Source: Sindora glabra
Taxonomy: Eukaryota > Streptophyta > Magnoliopsida > Fabales > Fabaceae
Reading direction: 5' to 3'
Assembly: GCA_020226215.1 (NCBI GenBank)
Contig: CM035229.1
Coordinates: 80,307,343-80,371,342 of the forward strand
DNA: 64,000 nt
Each line of letters begins with the position of its first letter. Position 1 is the stretch's first letter. A program made the position numbers and the translations under genes. The notes below the pieces were generated by a model. It made no database searches. It saw only the letters and a program-made list of their open reading frames with translations, and was not told where the DNA came from. Of this stretch, positions 9,878 to 22,893 are shown in pieces.

Positions 9878-12140
9878 AAATTACATATAATAACAAATTG
9901 ACAACTGTTTTCTTTAATTAATAGCATTTGTTATTTTATATAAATATTTCTTCGGTCAGTGATGCTCTACTTGATTAATCTTAATTTATTAACTATTTGA
10001 TTGATAGACCACAATATTCAGGAATTAATGAGACTTCCAGAGAATTATTTTGCAATTCCATTTTTTTTAAATAAATGAAGAAATGGTTAAATGACTGAAA
10101 TCACACATAAAAAAATTTGGAATTAAATTTTGAATACAATAAAAAAATAAAATTTTTAAGTAATATTAGATGTCATTTTAATCAAAACTTTTAATTCTTT
10201 CTTTCTCTCTTTGAAGTAGAATTAGACATTCTAAAATGTTAAGCACTGTTCTTTCATACCCAAAGTGAAAGTTGGGTATGAATACCTTAGATGAATGGCA
10301 AATATTGAATTATTCAATTTTTCTGTCACGGCAAACTTTATTGGCAATGATTTTAGTTGGTCAATTATATAATTACTAAGATAACCATCATGTTTTGTCA
10401 TTTACAAAATTTGTTCATCTTTTATCAAATATTGTCCATCTTTTCAAATCATCTTTGTATCACTTGTTAAGGTTCCAAATCATCTTTGTATCACTTATTA
10501 ATGTTGAAGAAAAAATTTTTTGGTTATCCTTAAATCAAATATTGATATAATTTTATGAAGATGGATAAATTTCTCAGAAAATTATTAACTGTCAAATATG
10601 AAATATTCATTATCTTTAATTATATAACTAATTTTTAAAATAATTTAAAGATGAATATGTTTCAGAAATTAATTTTTATTCCAAAAATATTATTATAATT
10701 TTCATTTCTTTTAATAAAGTAGAAGTGACCATTTCTTATAATTGAGAAGTTATTTAAGTTGCCTCTTTAGTACATGGTTTGAACCTCATGCTAGTTGGTT
10801 TACATAAAAAAATTTATCCAATGCACTAATAAAATTGAGTTTGATTGGCCTCTATAAATATCAAATTAGTCACAAACTAATCTGTCTAATTTTGAGTTTT
10901 TTTATTTTTATATCATATAATTATGAATAATCATAGAATTATTGTATTGTATTTATTACGAATGATTCATTTTATAAAATATATAATTAATATGTAAAAA
11001 ATAATTATAAATATATAAACTAGTATTTAATAGATTGATATAGAATTATTACGTACATCTTTAGAATTTAACTTATCTACTAAATAGATGGCTGTGATGA
11101 AGTAGCAAAGGAGGTACGGTAGAACCTTATTTTATTTTTTATTTAGTTTGAAATTTGTTCACTTGCTTACACCCTTTTTTATACAATAAGTGTCACAATC
11201 CTCTAAGAACATAAATACATATTGTGTTAATCAACCATAAATTCAAGTGAATGGGAACTTGAGTTCCAACAGTTGTTACTTAATTATTAAAATACTATTC
11301 AAAGTCATATATTAAAATAAAAATAATTTTTTATAATTATTTTAATAAGGCTTAAACTTAAATTTTTTTAAATCAATGGAATCTAAGCTCAAAAAGAAAA
11401 AAGAATTAACGAAAGAAAACAGCCTTACACCAAATCCCGAAAGCTCTTAACACATCAATAAAAAGTAAAGAAGAATTCTGAGTAGAAAGAAGTCAGATTT
11501 ACTGTATAAGATATTATATTATCAATATAAATTTTTATACTATTAGCATGAAGTCAAATCATTAAAAAATGTAAAAATTACTAAAAATTTTGCTAAAGTA
11601 GAAAGGTTTTAGTAGTTTTTAATAATGTGATAAGTAATAGTGTAAAATTTGGATACATTATTTCAAAGCATTACAATAAAAAACCTTATTTTAAAGGATA
11701 AATTAATTTAGTCTGAAAGATTTAAATTGATTGACTGATATTATAATAAATTAATTTTATACTATCATTTATTACATAATATCATGTTATTAAAAATTAT
11801 TAAAATTGTCCTACTATAATAAACAACTATTATCATTTCTACCTTTGTAATGACACGATACTTTCGTATTCATCGCTTATGTAAAAAATCTTCATTAATA
11901 ATAGATCATATGGAACACTAATATAAATATTATTAAATAATTATCTTTTTATAATTTTTTTATATCAAAAGCCAACATTTCACAAAATCTAAACTAATTG
12001 AGAGACATTAAAAAAAAATTAATGCTGGATATATTAATTGAGAAAAATTAAAAAGAAAAGGTGTTGGTTCAATTAAGGTGAAAAAGGAATTTTATTTCAT
12101 TGTTTAGTTAAAAAAACAGGGTAAGCATTATAATATGGAG
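9878..12140. other. Intergenic, no gene
   Basis: AT-rich and collinear with 39795-42049 of block B. It contains a short tandem unit (CAAATCATCTTTGTATCACT, twice near 10445-10497) and the palindrome listed separately. No coding signal. Confidence 0.5.
10253..10282. repeat. Short perfect inverted repeat
   Basis: TTCATACCCAA is separated by 8 bases from its exact reverse complement TTGGGTATGAA. The block B copy (40160-40189) has 12-bp perfect arms. It could be a hairpin relic of a MITE. Confidence 0.7.
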
Positions 12141-13165
12141 AGTGTTTATCAAATAGTTTTTTAATCAATTTTTAATTGATTTAAGTATTTTTAATAATTT
12201 GATTGAATTAATCAACTGATTTAAGTATTTAATAAATAATTATTTTAATTAGTTTATTGACTCTCATAAAATTATTTTAAAAATATTAAAGATAGTAAAT
12301 TTTTATAATAGTTAATTTATATTTAGTGTAAAAAATATATTTTTGCCCATAATTAAAAAATTATTTACATTTCATGCTTTATAAATAAGAAAATACTAAA
12401 TTATATTTATTTATTTGTTAAAGAAAAATCTAACACATACAATATATTATAATTATTTATTTTAAATTAAAAATTAAATACATATAATAAATTATATTCA
12501 AATATTTATATAAGAACAAAAAATTTATGTGAATTTAATCATATATTTTCTATCAAATTATATAAAAAAGAAGAGAATGTATATTTTATTTCATAAAAAT
12601 AATAAAAAAGTGTTGAGAAAATTATTAATCTTTTAGCAAATGATATCTTTTAAATTAAAGAACAATACATGTTAAAAAAAAGGAAACAACGAGATGATCT
12701 CACTTATAGAAAACATATTTTTATACTTAAAATGTATAATTTATTAATATTTTTAAAGATAAATATATACATTTTAATTTTAATATTAAAAATATTTACA
12801 AAATAAATTTTAATACATTTACCAAAATATTATAAGTATTTCTTAACTAAAATTATAATTTTTTATTTTTAAATAAAAATTAAATAATTATAATAAATTA
12901 TAATGATATAATTTTTTTTAAAAATTAATATAATAAACAATGTATTGCAATTTAAAATATTGTTCAAGAAAAAGATCACTCAAAGAAATCATAATATATA
13001 AATATGTACTTAAATGCCATTTTACATATAAACAATTAATTTTATTAAATATCTCTATATAAATAATTAATGTTGTTGATTGGTCAAATCAATTAATATA
13101 ATCAACTATAAGTTAATAATTAATTTAATTAATTAAATATTAATATAATTAATTAATTTTCAAAT
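12141..13165 (+). mobile_element. ~1 kb AT-rich interspersed element (copy in A)
   Basis: Related copies lie at 42050-43045 (same strand, block B) and 29260-30285 (reverse complement, outside the blocks). The left end reads AGTGTTTATCAAATAG, corresponding to GGTATTTGACAAATAA at the edge of the inverted copy. No protein is encoded. It is probably a non-autonomous DNA transposon, but I could not identify target duplications. The right edge is approximate. Confidence 0.5.
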
Positions 13166-14149
13166 AAAGTCATAATATAAGTGGGTAAGTTGTAATTATT
13201 ATCCCTACAAGTTTATATAATATTACTCCTATAAATTTGTTTAATTGATTAAATGAGGAATATTTTATTTTCAATTGAGGTAAAAGGATATGAAATTTGA
13301 CTAATTACACATATTAAAATTTATTTTATTTTCTAAATCTAAATTTATTTATTTTCATTTAAGTATTTAATTATTTTATAGTAATTTAAATGTATATATT
13401 ATTTCTGCAAATCAAATTTTTGAATTTGTTATTGTAAGTGATGAACAATTATAATATAATTATCAATTTTATAGTATGTATGTTATTGGTCTAAATAGTA
13501 AGAAGTTCAGTATTTTTCAAGGTTTTGAATTTGAATTTTGTAGATGGAGTAGATAGTATTGAAAGAATTTATGTTCATATTGAGTTCAATCCAACTCAAA
13601 TTTAAATTAATTTGCAATCCAATAAGACTTACCATGTTCAGATAAAAAAATTAAAAAGTTTAGGTTGTATATTATAGGATTGTCCTGAATGCGGTTACAA
13701 TTACCAACCTCTCTTGAGCCAAATCACCTATAACTAAACCAAAGAAAGATGAGAGAAAATTAATGCGTATCTCATGGCGGGTGACAGAAAATTTGTGTAT
13801 TAAGGTTTCTCCCTAAATAGGCTTCAGACCTGATTGGTTAGGTAATAAAGACACTTGAAAAAGAGGAGGTTTAAGTCGTAATTCGCAACGATGGACCCCG
13901 CATGCATGCCGCTTAATTAATTACGGTATATTTGTCACGGTTAATTTAAATGGTATTTAATGCGTATAATATTTTTATATTTTAAAAAATATTTATAAAA
14001 TAAATTTTTTATATTTAGTTCAAATTTTAAAAAATTATGAAAATATAAATATTTTTAATTTAATATTCTCATTAAAAAATATAGGTGACTCACATTTTTA
14101 TAATATGACAATGTTTAATTAATATGAAAAAATTATTTTACCCATTCTA
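13166..14149. other. Intergenic, no gene
   Basis: AT-rich, collinear with 43290-44285 of block B. Nothing recognised. Confidence 0.5.
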
Positions 14150-14560
14150 TTACTTACTACAACACTAATGATTATTATCAATCACCATCCATTTGTAGTA
14201 ATCATTATTAATCATCACCCACTATCGATGATTATTATTTACCATTACTAATTGCTTCACTCATTATTCGTTATCTTTATTATCTACCGCCCATCATTAA
14301 TGGTTAATGTTTACTATTATCCATCGTTGATTATTAATATTTATCATTATTTATTATTAATAATTATAATATATTACTATCTATCATCGATAATCAATAC
14401 TAATTACAATTCATTACTAGTAATTATCATCAATTATTACCTATTGTCATAACTACTGTTAACTATTATTTATTGTGAATGACTATTGTTATTCATCACT
14501 TATTTTTATAACTATCGTCAATTATTATCCATCCTTGCCATCTATTGCTAGTGAATGATT
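14150..14560. repeat. Degenerate ATT/ATC-rich minisatellite
   Basis: A stretch built from variants of ATTATCATCCATTATTGAT, with roughly 25-35-bp imperfect repeats. The open frame across it (14252-14452) is a by-product of the repeat. The corresponding repeat in block B spans about 44290-44700. Confidence 0.65.
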
Positions 14561-14974
14561 CAAATTTTAATGAGAAAAATTTTAATAATTAAATAATATT
14601 TTTAAAAATATTCAAATAAATCAAAATATAATATTATAATAATTTTGAAAATATTTCTAATTAAACTAAATATTGGAATATCATATTTTTAAGAATTAAA
14701 TTTTTAATAATATTAAAATTTTTGAAAATATTTAATTTTGTGAATTAAATATTGCGTTTAAAAGTTGCATTTTGTTTGATTTTGAGTCACAAACACCACG
14801 TGATTATGTTTATGTTTGGTTTTTTAGAAAAATTTTATTAATATTATATTTTTAAAATTATTATTCAATTAAAAAATATTTTATTAAAAATTGAGTCGTC
14901 AAGTCTGTTAGAAAACAATGAGAGATGGTCAACATCAATAACCAAAAACAAGTGGTGACCAGCCATTGATCAAT

Positions 14975-15243
14975 AATGATCATTTATAATAGTGGTGGAG
15001 TAGATAAGATGAAATGATGTGTTAATAAATACAAAGATTTGATAAATTTGTAATTAAAATAATTTATTTATATTATTAAAATATTTTTATATTATAAAAA
15101 TATAAAATAAATGATCATTTATAATAGTGGTGGTAATAGATAAGATAAAATGATGTGTTAATAAATACAAAGATTTGATAAATTTGTAATTAATTAGATT
15201 CATTTATATTATTAAAATATTTTTATATTATAAAAATATAAAA
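14975..15243 (+). repeat. 135-bp tandem duplication
   Basis: Two near-identical units starting AATGATCATTTATAATAG(T)GG at 14975 and 15110. Block B has a single unit (about 45333-45468). Confidence 0.85.
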
Positions 15244-16200
15244 TATTCACCTTCTTTTATGTATACTTTAGAAGATATTAAGTAAAAAAAACATTTTTAA
15301 TGATGTAAACATTCTCATATATGTAAAATTTTAAATTAAATATAAAATTTAAGACTCTTAAAATATTTTTAGGGATTTGATAAAAATGGTTCGGGACAAA
15401 CAAAGGTAATCAAATGCAAGAAATTCGTTGGTACATATTATATTACATGAAGTTATTTTAAATGATTTTTAAATATTAAATTATTAATAAATTTTAATTT
15501 AATATAATAATTGTAATTATAATTATTGTATCTATTATCCAAGTTATTGAATTCCTATGATTTTATGAGTCTACATGAATTAAAAATGTAAAGATCCACT
15601 TATTTATATTATCAGATACAATAAACAATTATCACTAATCTAAAAGGTCAAATTTTTATAAATACTAGTTAATTCCTACCTACAATAAATATTTGCAGAA
15701 AGCGTGGAGGAAAAAGATTAATTAACATCTCATGACCTGAAAGTACACAAGTTGCAAGCCATTACAACAAATATCAGCATGTTTGGTCAATAACATGTTG
15801 GATGCTGGACTTACAAACACTGAAAAGCCAGATATAAAAAGCAGAGACGAAAGAGAAACAAGAATATGGTGTGAGAGTAGACCAAGTAGAATTAGGCGCC
15901 TTTGTTGGAAGGATTTATCGTTTATTGCTTCTCTTTCCAAAATAGAATAATACTCATATCTGATAAAAGGTGTGGTGATAGTGGGTCTAAACCAAAAGGA
16001 ATATGGCATTAGCATGTGCAAGGGAAATAAATCTGACTCCTTTCACCACCAAACGGGGAAGCATCTGAAACTTTAAATTTCATCTGCCTTTTCTCCTTCA
16101 AAGCATGGAATATGGATAAAAACTATGTGCTTGAGGCCTTTGGGTGTGGAGAAAAGTAGTATAAGTGTAGCCATTCGCAGTGAGTAGTGACTCCTCAAAA
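15244..16200. other. Block A edge and upstream region of miR399 A3
   Basis: Homology to block B fades near 15665. From there to 16200 the sequence is unique in the window and somewhat less AT-rich. A 99-codon minus-strand frame (15722-16021) shows no family features and I do not call it. Confidence 0.5.
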
Positions 16201-16214
16201 CCACAACCTACGAA

Positions 16215-16250
16215 GTATATTCACAGCACAAACCCTCAACTAGCATATGC
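16215..16250 (+). promoter_or_regulatory. Two P1BS sites upstream of miR399 A3
   Basis: GTATATTC (16215-16222) and GCATATGC (16243-16250) fit GNATATNC and lie 135-170 bp before the hairpin. GCATATGCC is followed about 16 bp later by TGGTTTATTCC, as it is upstream of A2 and B2. Confidence 0.6.
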
Positions 16251-16379
16251 CTTTGTCTATTGGTTTATTCCCTCCCTTTCTGATATCCTACTTTGTAGCA
16301 CTTAAATTGCTCATGACACATTAATTCGAGCAAAAGCAGTAAGGTGTTTGAATCAGAAGTAGCCACAATAAGCAAAGCA

Positions 16380-16460
16380 GCCGCAGGGCATCTCTTACTT
16401 GGCAGGAAGGAAGGAGTGACCCTAGTTCCCTGCCAAAGGACAATTGCCCTATGACTGATT
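16380..16460 (+). ncRNA. MIR399: Divergent miR399-like precursor A3
   Basis: The mature-like sequence at 16431-16451 begins TGCCAAAGGACAATTGCCCT. The star-like arm at 16386-16406 (GGGCATCTCTTACTTGGCAG) and a loop of only 24 nt make a compact hairpin. Position 11 is C where miR399 normally has G. This opens a C-C mismatch to the star and changes a base beside the target cleavage site. About six positions of the duplex are unpaired or wobble. The promoter motifs are intact. It could be a decaying paralogue or a miR399 variant with altered target range. Confidence 0.75.
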
Positions 16461-17865
16461 TAGTTTATTATTGAATCATTAGTTCCACATTGCTCCTTTT
16501 GAAGGAATCTCTAAAAGTACTTTACTTTGTGGGTTAGTGCAATCAATGGCATCAAAATATGCTTACCTCTTGTTCTTTAGCTGCACCTCAGAATCCTTCT
16601 TCTATGAATTTCAGTTATTCTTTTGCCGTTTACGCGGATTTATGATGTTGTTGATCTATTTCTGTAACAAAATCTGATGTCATTGATGAGAGAAAGAAAT
16701 CTGTTTCATTTTGTTATTGTATTTGGTGAAGGGAAAGCAGAGACTGGCATCAATTGACACTAGTACAATGGCCATTATTTCTTTTTGACACTTTTGCTGG
16801 TAAATTATGTTGGAAAAAATATCCCTTATTCAACATATAAGTATTTGATGATTAAATTAATCAGAAAAATATAATAAAGTACATGAATAATTTAATGTGA
16901 AAAGCAACAAATTCTAAAGGAAAAAATCATGATTGAAAAAAAAATCATTACATCATCAAAAAATTATAAAATAATACGTATAAAATTTTCAATTATATCT
17001 CTATAATAACTTTCTAACTATTATCACTACATCTCTCCCAAACCAACCTTTATATGAATTTTCACGTAACTTTCATTTTTACTCATTTCACATTTTTCTC
17101 ATATCTCAAATTATTGATCAATATAAATATTTATAATTCAAAAATATTTATTTGGCAAAAAATATCAATTTTATTCTACTGCAACAATTTAAATTAAGTA
17201 AAAAATAATTTGTAATAGAAAATAATTAATAATTAAAAACAAATAAAAATCGATTCAAACTCAACAAATTATTAACTAGAACTAAGTTGAGAAACATTAG
17301 GTTTTTCACTTTGATGTATACACGCAGAGAAAATTAATTTGGTGGTAGCAGATATTAGATAATAGATCATGAATTTTTTGTGAATTTGTGTATATGCAAG
17401 AATATAAACTCTATAAAAAAAGAGAGAATCCAAACTGAGAAACGAATTCTAAATTAATTGATGATAAGATAAGATTATTACATTCCAGTCGGTACATGGT
17501 GAAGCAAGAGCCGCACTTTATTCAAACTTAATATTTATGAGAGGAAATCTCAGAAATTAAATAAATGAAACTTAATTTCTAACTTTTCAATGGACAAAGA
17601 AACCATATTTTTTTATGCAATATTTGATGTCAAAAAATATTATACTTTCAAAAATAAAATTATAATTTTCACATCTGCGAAGTTATGAATACCTTGACGT
17701 GGAATTGATGTCATAGCATAGTAATTTCCAGAGAACTAGTCAAAAGACTTGAATTTAATATTACATGAATCACACGCCGAAAAGTAATGGTCATACTTTA
17801 TTTATTTGATGAACTTAGTTTCACGATTTTGAGAATACAGAAAGGGGGATTCTACCATGCATATG
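16461..17865. other. Intergenic, probable 3' part of A3 transcript then AT-rich DNA
   Basis: 16461-16760 is moderately AT-rich and may be primary-transcript sequence of A3. Beyond that it is AT-rich with nothing recognised, up to the MULE target site CCTAAAATC at 17866-17874. Confidence 0.45.
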
Positions 17866-17954
17866 CCTAAAATCGGATAAAATATCATTTTAATATTTTT
17901 TACGAAATTTATTTCCGTTTTATCGTCATTTGAAAATTTATTACCAAAATACGC

Positions 17955-18051
17955 ACGGAGGGGGGAGGCGCCATTAGGGGGAGGGCGCCATCCAAGATGG
18001 CGCCTTTGGGAAGCTTTGAGGGCGCCATTCAAGGTGGCACCCTCGGTCCTA
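17955..18051. repeat. GGCGCC palindrome island, left MULE end
   Basis: Alternating GGCGCC/AATGGCGCC blocks about 80 bp inside the left terminus, in the same position as the island at 3190-3300 of the other copy. Confidence 0.7.
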
Positions 18052-18059
18052 TTTTTTGT

Positions 18060-19685
18060 AATTTTTCCTTTCAAAAATAATTAATTTTGATATCATTTAA
18101 AAATAAAAATTTTAAAAATAAATAATATATGATTGTGACTTAAAATAAATTTTTGAAAATAAATTACTCATTTTATAATTATATTTGATGTCATATAAAA
18201 ATATGTTAACTCCACTTTGATATCTAATACATAAATTTATTATAGGAATTAAATAAGAAAGTAGTTAATGATAATAATATAATGAATAAAAATAATAAAT
18301 ATTTAGTAAATAATTAAATATTATTTAAAAAATATAGGATCAATAAAAAATAATTACATAATTTATATTAATGTCTCTCAAAATTTGATCCAATGATACT
18401 TAATATTTATGAATTTTCAAAATTATAAACTTCCAACGTTTGGAATTATATTATTACAAGTAATTATTTAATATGTTATTACACATAAGTAAATTTATTG
18501 AATTATTCAATAATATTCTTTATATACGAAGTTGAAAATTGCTAAAAATGAAAAGAAATATAATGAAATAAATATGTTTTTTCTTATTTTGTATTTATTC
18601 CAATAATATTCTTGTCACTTTGTATTTATCTCAATAAAATTATTTTTATTTTGTAACAAAGTAAATGCGAAATGATGAGGCTGAAGATAGCTGAAAATTT
18701 AAAAAAATGTGATTATTTCGTTACAATAATCTTTTCATTTTGTAATGAAATCAAAATTGTAACATGAATTAGTTATTTTTTATTTCATCATAATGATAAA
18801 ATATTTTGGCAATGAGAGGGAAAAGTACCGATTAACTATTTTTTAAGAAACTATTATTCGTTTTATCGTTCCTTCGAAATATTTTATCAAAATAAGCACA
18901 GAAGATATGCACAGCGATGGAGAGACGCCTAATGGCGTGTAGAGGTACGTTAGACGAAATGGCATCGTTGGCGCTAAAGGGAAGGGACGGCAGGCGATAT
19001 GGCACCTTTGGCCTACGGCACCCTCGCTCCTCATTTCTAAGTTAATTAGCCAGTGACCGTGTCGGCTGTGAACCCAAGAGACTTGAATTTTGGTACTGTA
19101 CATGGCAACATCCCCATCTACATTGACAATTGTGCTATATTTTTATTCTTAAATATTTGGTGAACTCGACTCATAACGTATTGAATAAACACAGCATTTA
19201 ATGTCATTTACAAGGATGATGGTTATTTATCCTTCAAAAATTATAATTAATATTATCATTTTTTTTATATTTAAATAAGTAATGAGAAAAAAATTTAATT
19301 AAAAAATAAATATATATTTCATATTATTAATATAAAATTTATTAATTTAATTTAATATTATTTATTTATTTTCACATAGTAAATAAAAAAAGAGTAGATA
19401 ATTATAACAGTTGTAAAAGTATGATAATTAATAATGTTAGTTATTATATTTGGGAGATGTCCTTATCATCATTTAAAAAAAAAAACTAAATATTGCAATG
19501 ATTTTGAAGTTTATTATTATTTATAATTGTTCCTACGCAAGCAATTAAAAATGTCGTAGTAATTAAAATCATCCTAGATGTTGATGTTTAGCAATAAAGT
19601 AGTAAAATCATCCTAAATGTTGATGTTTGGCAATAAAGTAGTAAGATAAATGTACATAAATATACAATAAACATAGAAAAGAAAG
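18060..19685. other. MULE left subterminal region, no gene
   Basis: AT-rich non-coding DNA, alignable in reverse complement with about 1463-3185. A GC-richer patch at 18890-19030 corresponds to 2150-2340. No protein family recognised. Confidence 0.6.
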
Positions 19686-22171
19686 CTAATGTCTACGTAA
19701 GTGATGTTCGGTCCCACATCCAGGATCGGTAATGTGGCGGCCGTATCTACTAACCCTCTGCGCAGGCTCAGGAGTCACATCCCCGGTGTCTGTGTCTCCT
19801 CTACCTCTAGCACCTGCTCTGCCTCTGCCTCTGCCTCTGCCTCTGCCCCTGGCTGCCACTCTGCCTCCACCTCTACCTCTATCTACACGCTCTGAGTCGT
19901 CTGTTATCATGCCACCATGTGCTAATCCCTGATCCTGAGTATGCCAATCAAATGCAGGATGATATGACTGTGATGGACCAGCATCACTGGAAGGAAAGGC
20001 ATGGAATGAAGATAAAACTCCTGGTATGTGTGGAAATGCCTGGAATGTGGATGGAACACCAGGAGGAAACTGGTACATCTAGGATGACGACGGCCCATAT
20101 AGTGCAGTTGGGAATATGGTGGAGGATGAAGGATCATCAGGTGCAGTAGGGTACACATGAGATGAGGCAGCAACATTGGGCATGATCGTCATGGTCTCCT
20201 AGGCAGTCGAAGGTGGAATGTGTTGCATTGTCGAAGCGGACGGAACATCAGCCTGTGACGTATGTCGTGGAGCAGTGCGACGTCGTCGGCGAGAGCGAGG
20301 CTGATCATGGTCACCCTCCGCAGGGTCTGGGATATGATGGGCCTGAGGAGCTAGCTCCGCATGTGAGTCAATAATCACATGATCAACCTCCTGAATGGCA
20401 TGAAGGATGGACTCCGTCGCTGATCTAAGCGTATCGAAGGTGAACATAGCCTTTCCCTCAAGGGTAGTGAAGTCCTGTAGTGTGGAAACCTCATTTACCT
20501 GTGCAAATTTTTGACAATAAAGTTAGTTATAATACTAATGCATTTAAAGAAAATCAGATACAGAAAACTAGCACCCAATATTACCACAAGGTCTAGCGCT
20601 CCCCCAACGAGTGTAATACATCGCCTGGTAACCCGTCTGTACCATGTCATGTAATCGGATCGTGGTCCCAGAACTAGGTGTGTCATCAGCTCAGCGATAG
20701 CGCACAAGTCTCGCCGGATATCCTAGAGTGCAATATACGGCTGATGGTGGATGTGCCACTCCTCATCATGCCGACCGGACAAGTGAAGGCAATAGACCTC
20801 CGCCACCTGCTTCGGTGGCTCTGGAATAGCCTGGCGTAGTCCAAACTGCCGCAGAACCCTATCAGGCTGGTGCTACTCGACAATCTGAAAGTGAATGAAC
20901 GGCACCACTACTGTCCACGTGTCACTCCCGTCAAAGCAGTATTGAGGCAGTGATGTGGTAACCTCCTTAGTGTACGGGATCCAGGTGATCTAAACTTGTA
21001 AAATTAGGTTGTCATTAAAATACGATAATGGAATGGACAAAGCCCTGAAATAAAGAAATCCATTATCCCCTATATACCTGGTCAAGTCGAAGACGGTCCA
21101 GCACGTATTTGTAATGGGGTAGGCTGTGTGCCGGACTATCTTGGAACGTCTTCTGATAGTGCCACCTGCCAAGTACAATAACAAAGTTAAACAACTTCGT
21201 AGTAAACTTAATTATAAGTGAAAGTTAAAAAATTTTCTAACCTGCGTGCTAAGGGGCCAATCCCTGCATCCCCCTCTGGTATGTCTAAAACAGCTATCGC
21301 GGGGGCGATAGTGGGAAATCTATCCCATGCCCAGAGCTGCAGTAGGAGGCAACACCCTCCTATCTCCCTGTAATCCGGAGCGGTGGCCTTGCAGAGTTCT
21401 CTGTACAGATAGGCCAGGCAAGCAGATCCCCAATTGTACGTCCCAGCCTCATGTAAGTGTCCGATCAAGGGTAAGTGCATGAGGTGGACATATGTGCCTG
21501 AATGGTCTGGAAATAACGTTCCACCAATGAGACGTAAAATGTAAGCCTGGGCGAATCTCTGTACTGTCACCTCATCCGCATCATCTAGAAGATGAGTGAA
21601 ATGCCTCTCCAGCCAACTCATCCTCAGTCGCCCCCCTCTGATGACATTCTCATCCACCGGTAACTGGAGTCCCAAATACTCCTCTATCAAGGCTCCCCAT
21701 CCCCACACAGTGGGCCCCGTCACTACTCGACCGTCAATGGATAAGCCGAGCTGAAAAGCAACATCCTGTAAGGTAATAGTCGTCTCTCCCTACGGCATGT
21801 GAAAGGTGTGTGTCTCCGGCCTCCACCTCTCTACAAAAGCACTGATCAACTGATGGTCGATCGGCACAAACTCGCACATCGCCAAGCCGTAAAAGCCTGC
21901 CTCTCGTAAAAAGGGGACAATCAACTCCGGCGACTGCTGGTGATGGTAGTGATGAGCTCGTCGAATCCTGAGCACACGGTCAGGCTGCAAAAGAAAAAAA
22001 ATCACCAATTATCACGTCTGACAATTCAGAAACGGTTGAATCAAGTTTATTAAGATCTAACTATTTTCATACATGGCCTGCCCAAATCGACTGGGATATG
22101 TGTGAGGCTTGAGCCATCAGCAGCGAAGGATTCTGTGGTCCAGGATCAACGCATCGGGATGTGGATGCCAT
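19686..22171 (-). pseudogene. Plant mobile domain (MAIN/PP7-long-form-like) gene, five exons
   Basis: Exons on the minus strand: 22171-22073, 21984-21242, 21165-21078, 20989-20585 and 20498-19686. All introns are GT..AG, and exon lengths sum to 2,148 bp, exactly 716 codons. The start ATG opens MASTSRCVDPGPQNPSLL. Exon 2 holds the mobile domain core (VLRIRRAHHYHH...LITLQDVAFQLGL-like line, WGWGALIEEYLG, LLQLWAWDRFP). The tail is basic, Pro-rich and then Gly-Arg-rich, ending in HHLRRH. Frame is kept throughout, but TAG stops interrupt it at 21790-21792, 20873-20875, 20723-20725 and 20199-20201. For the last three, the copy at 1-1462 has TGG, TGG and CAG. Cellular relatives (MAIN, MAIL1) act in silencing; the role in the element is unknown. 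Confidence 0.85.
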
Positions 22172-22269
22172 CTGCCATGACAAGCATTGTATTAGAATGA
22201 AATTTAAACACACACTAACTTAACAGACTTGTGCAATTTAAGTACAAAGTTCAACACAAGAGTTTGTAT

Positions 22270-22893
22270 GGTCAAAATACTAAAATACAAATATCTTATA
22301 ATCTTTTTTCTGCTTTACTGCGGTTTCGAAAGTATTTACCAAATTATGCAGGGTGCCGCACTGTATGGTGTCATTGGGCGTCCGCTGAAGGCGCCGTTCA
22401 AAATTAAGATATAACTATATTAAGATTAAGTTAATTATATTTTATAAAAAATATTTAGATTTATATACCAAAGGCCCTTATATTTTTTTTAATTTACAAT
22501 CTAAACTAGTTAATGTTAATGTTTGCTTCACCTTAATCTAAATATTTTTTATAAAATATAATTAATTATATTTTAAAAATTATAATTTTATTATAAATAA
22601 TAATAACGTAAAAATTATGTAAATAAATATATAAAATTATAAAATTTAATTAATTAAATATAAAATATTATGAAATTTCAGATGGGTCGGGGGAGGCGCC
22701 AAATGAAATGGGCGTCAAGTGAAATGGCGCCTGCCAGCCCCTTTCCCCCCAACAGGCTAGGTGCAACAAAGGCGCCCTGTTGAAAGGCGCCTTTAGCGGA
22801 CATGTGGCGTCCTGCGTACTTTGGTAAATACTTTTGAAACTGCGGTAAAGCGAAAAAAAGATTATAAAACATCGGTATTTTAATATTTTAACT
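22270..22893. mobile_element. Nested MITE-like MULE inside the larger MULE
   Basis: Long terminal inverted repeats of about 90 bp: the left begins GGTCAAAATACTAAAATAC, the right read inward begins AGTTAAAATATTAAAATAC. Both continue through ATAATCTTTTTT, GCTTTACTGCGGTTTC-like and AAGTATTTACCAAA to a GGCGCC-rich patch. Flanks AGTTTGTAT (22261-22269) and GATTTGTAT (22894-22902) match at 7 of 9 positions, fitting an aged 9-bp target duplication. It encodes nothing and sits between the two genes of the host element. Its ends resemble those of the host element, so it is probably a deletion derivative of the same family. Confidence 0.8.

Larger units (their letters stand above)
3376..15665. repeat. 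Segmental duplication, block A
   Basis: Collinear with 34178-45930 in the same orientation, with many substitutions and small indels. Shared landmarks in order are two miR399 hairpins, a Helitron helicase relic, a tRNA-Arg-like relic, TC/TA microsatellites, a ~1 kb AT-rich element and an ATC-rich degenerate repeat. Block A has about 1 kb (8849-9868) that block B lacks. The left edge is a MULE insertion at 3375/3376, so the duplication originally extended further left. The right edge is approximate. Confidence 0.9.

Noticed and set aside
14252..14452. 66-codon Tyr/Ile-rich frame
   Set aside because: Direct product of the ATT/ATC-rich minisatellite and not conserved as a protein in block B.
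15722..16021. 99-codon minus-strand frame upstream of miR399 A3
   Set aside because: No recognisable domain. It lies in the probable upstream region of A3, with composition similar to non-coding flanks.
17859..17866. GCATATGC (P1BS match) next to the MULE target site
   Set aside because: No miR399-like hairpin or gene follows on the far side of the MULE (28760 onward). A palindromic 8-mer is expected by chance in AT-rich DNA.
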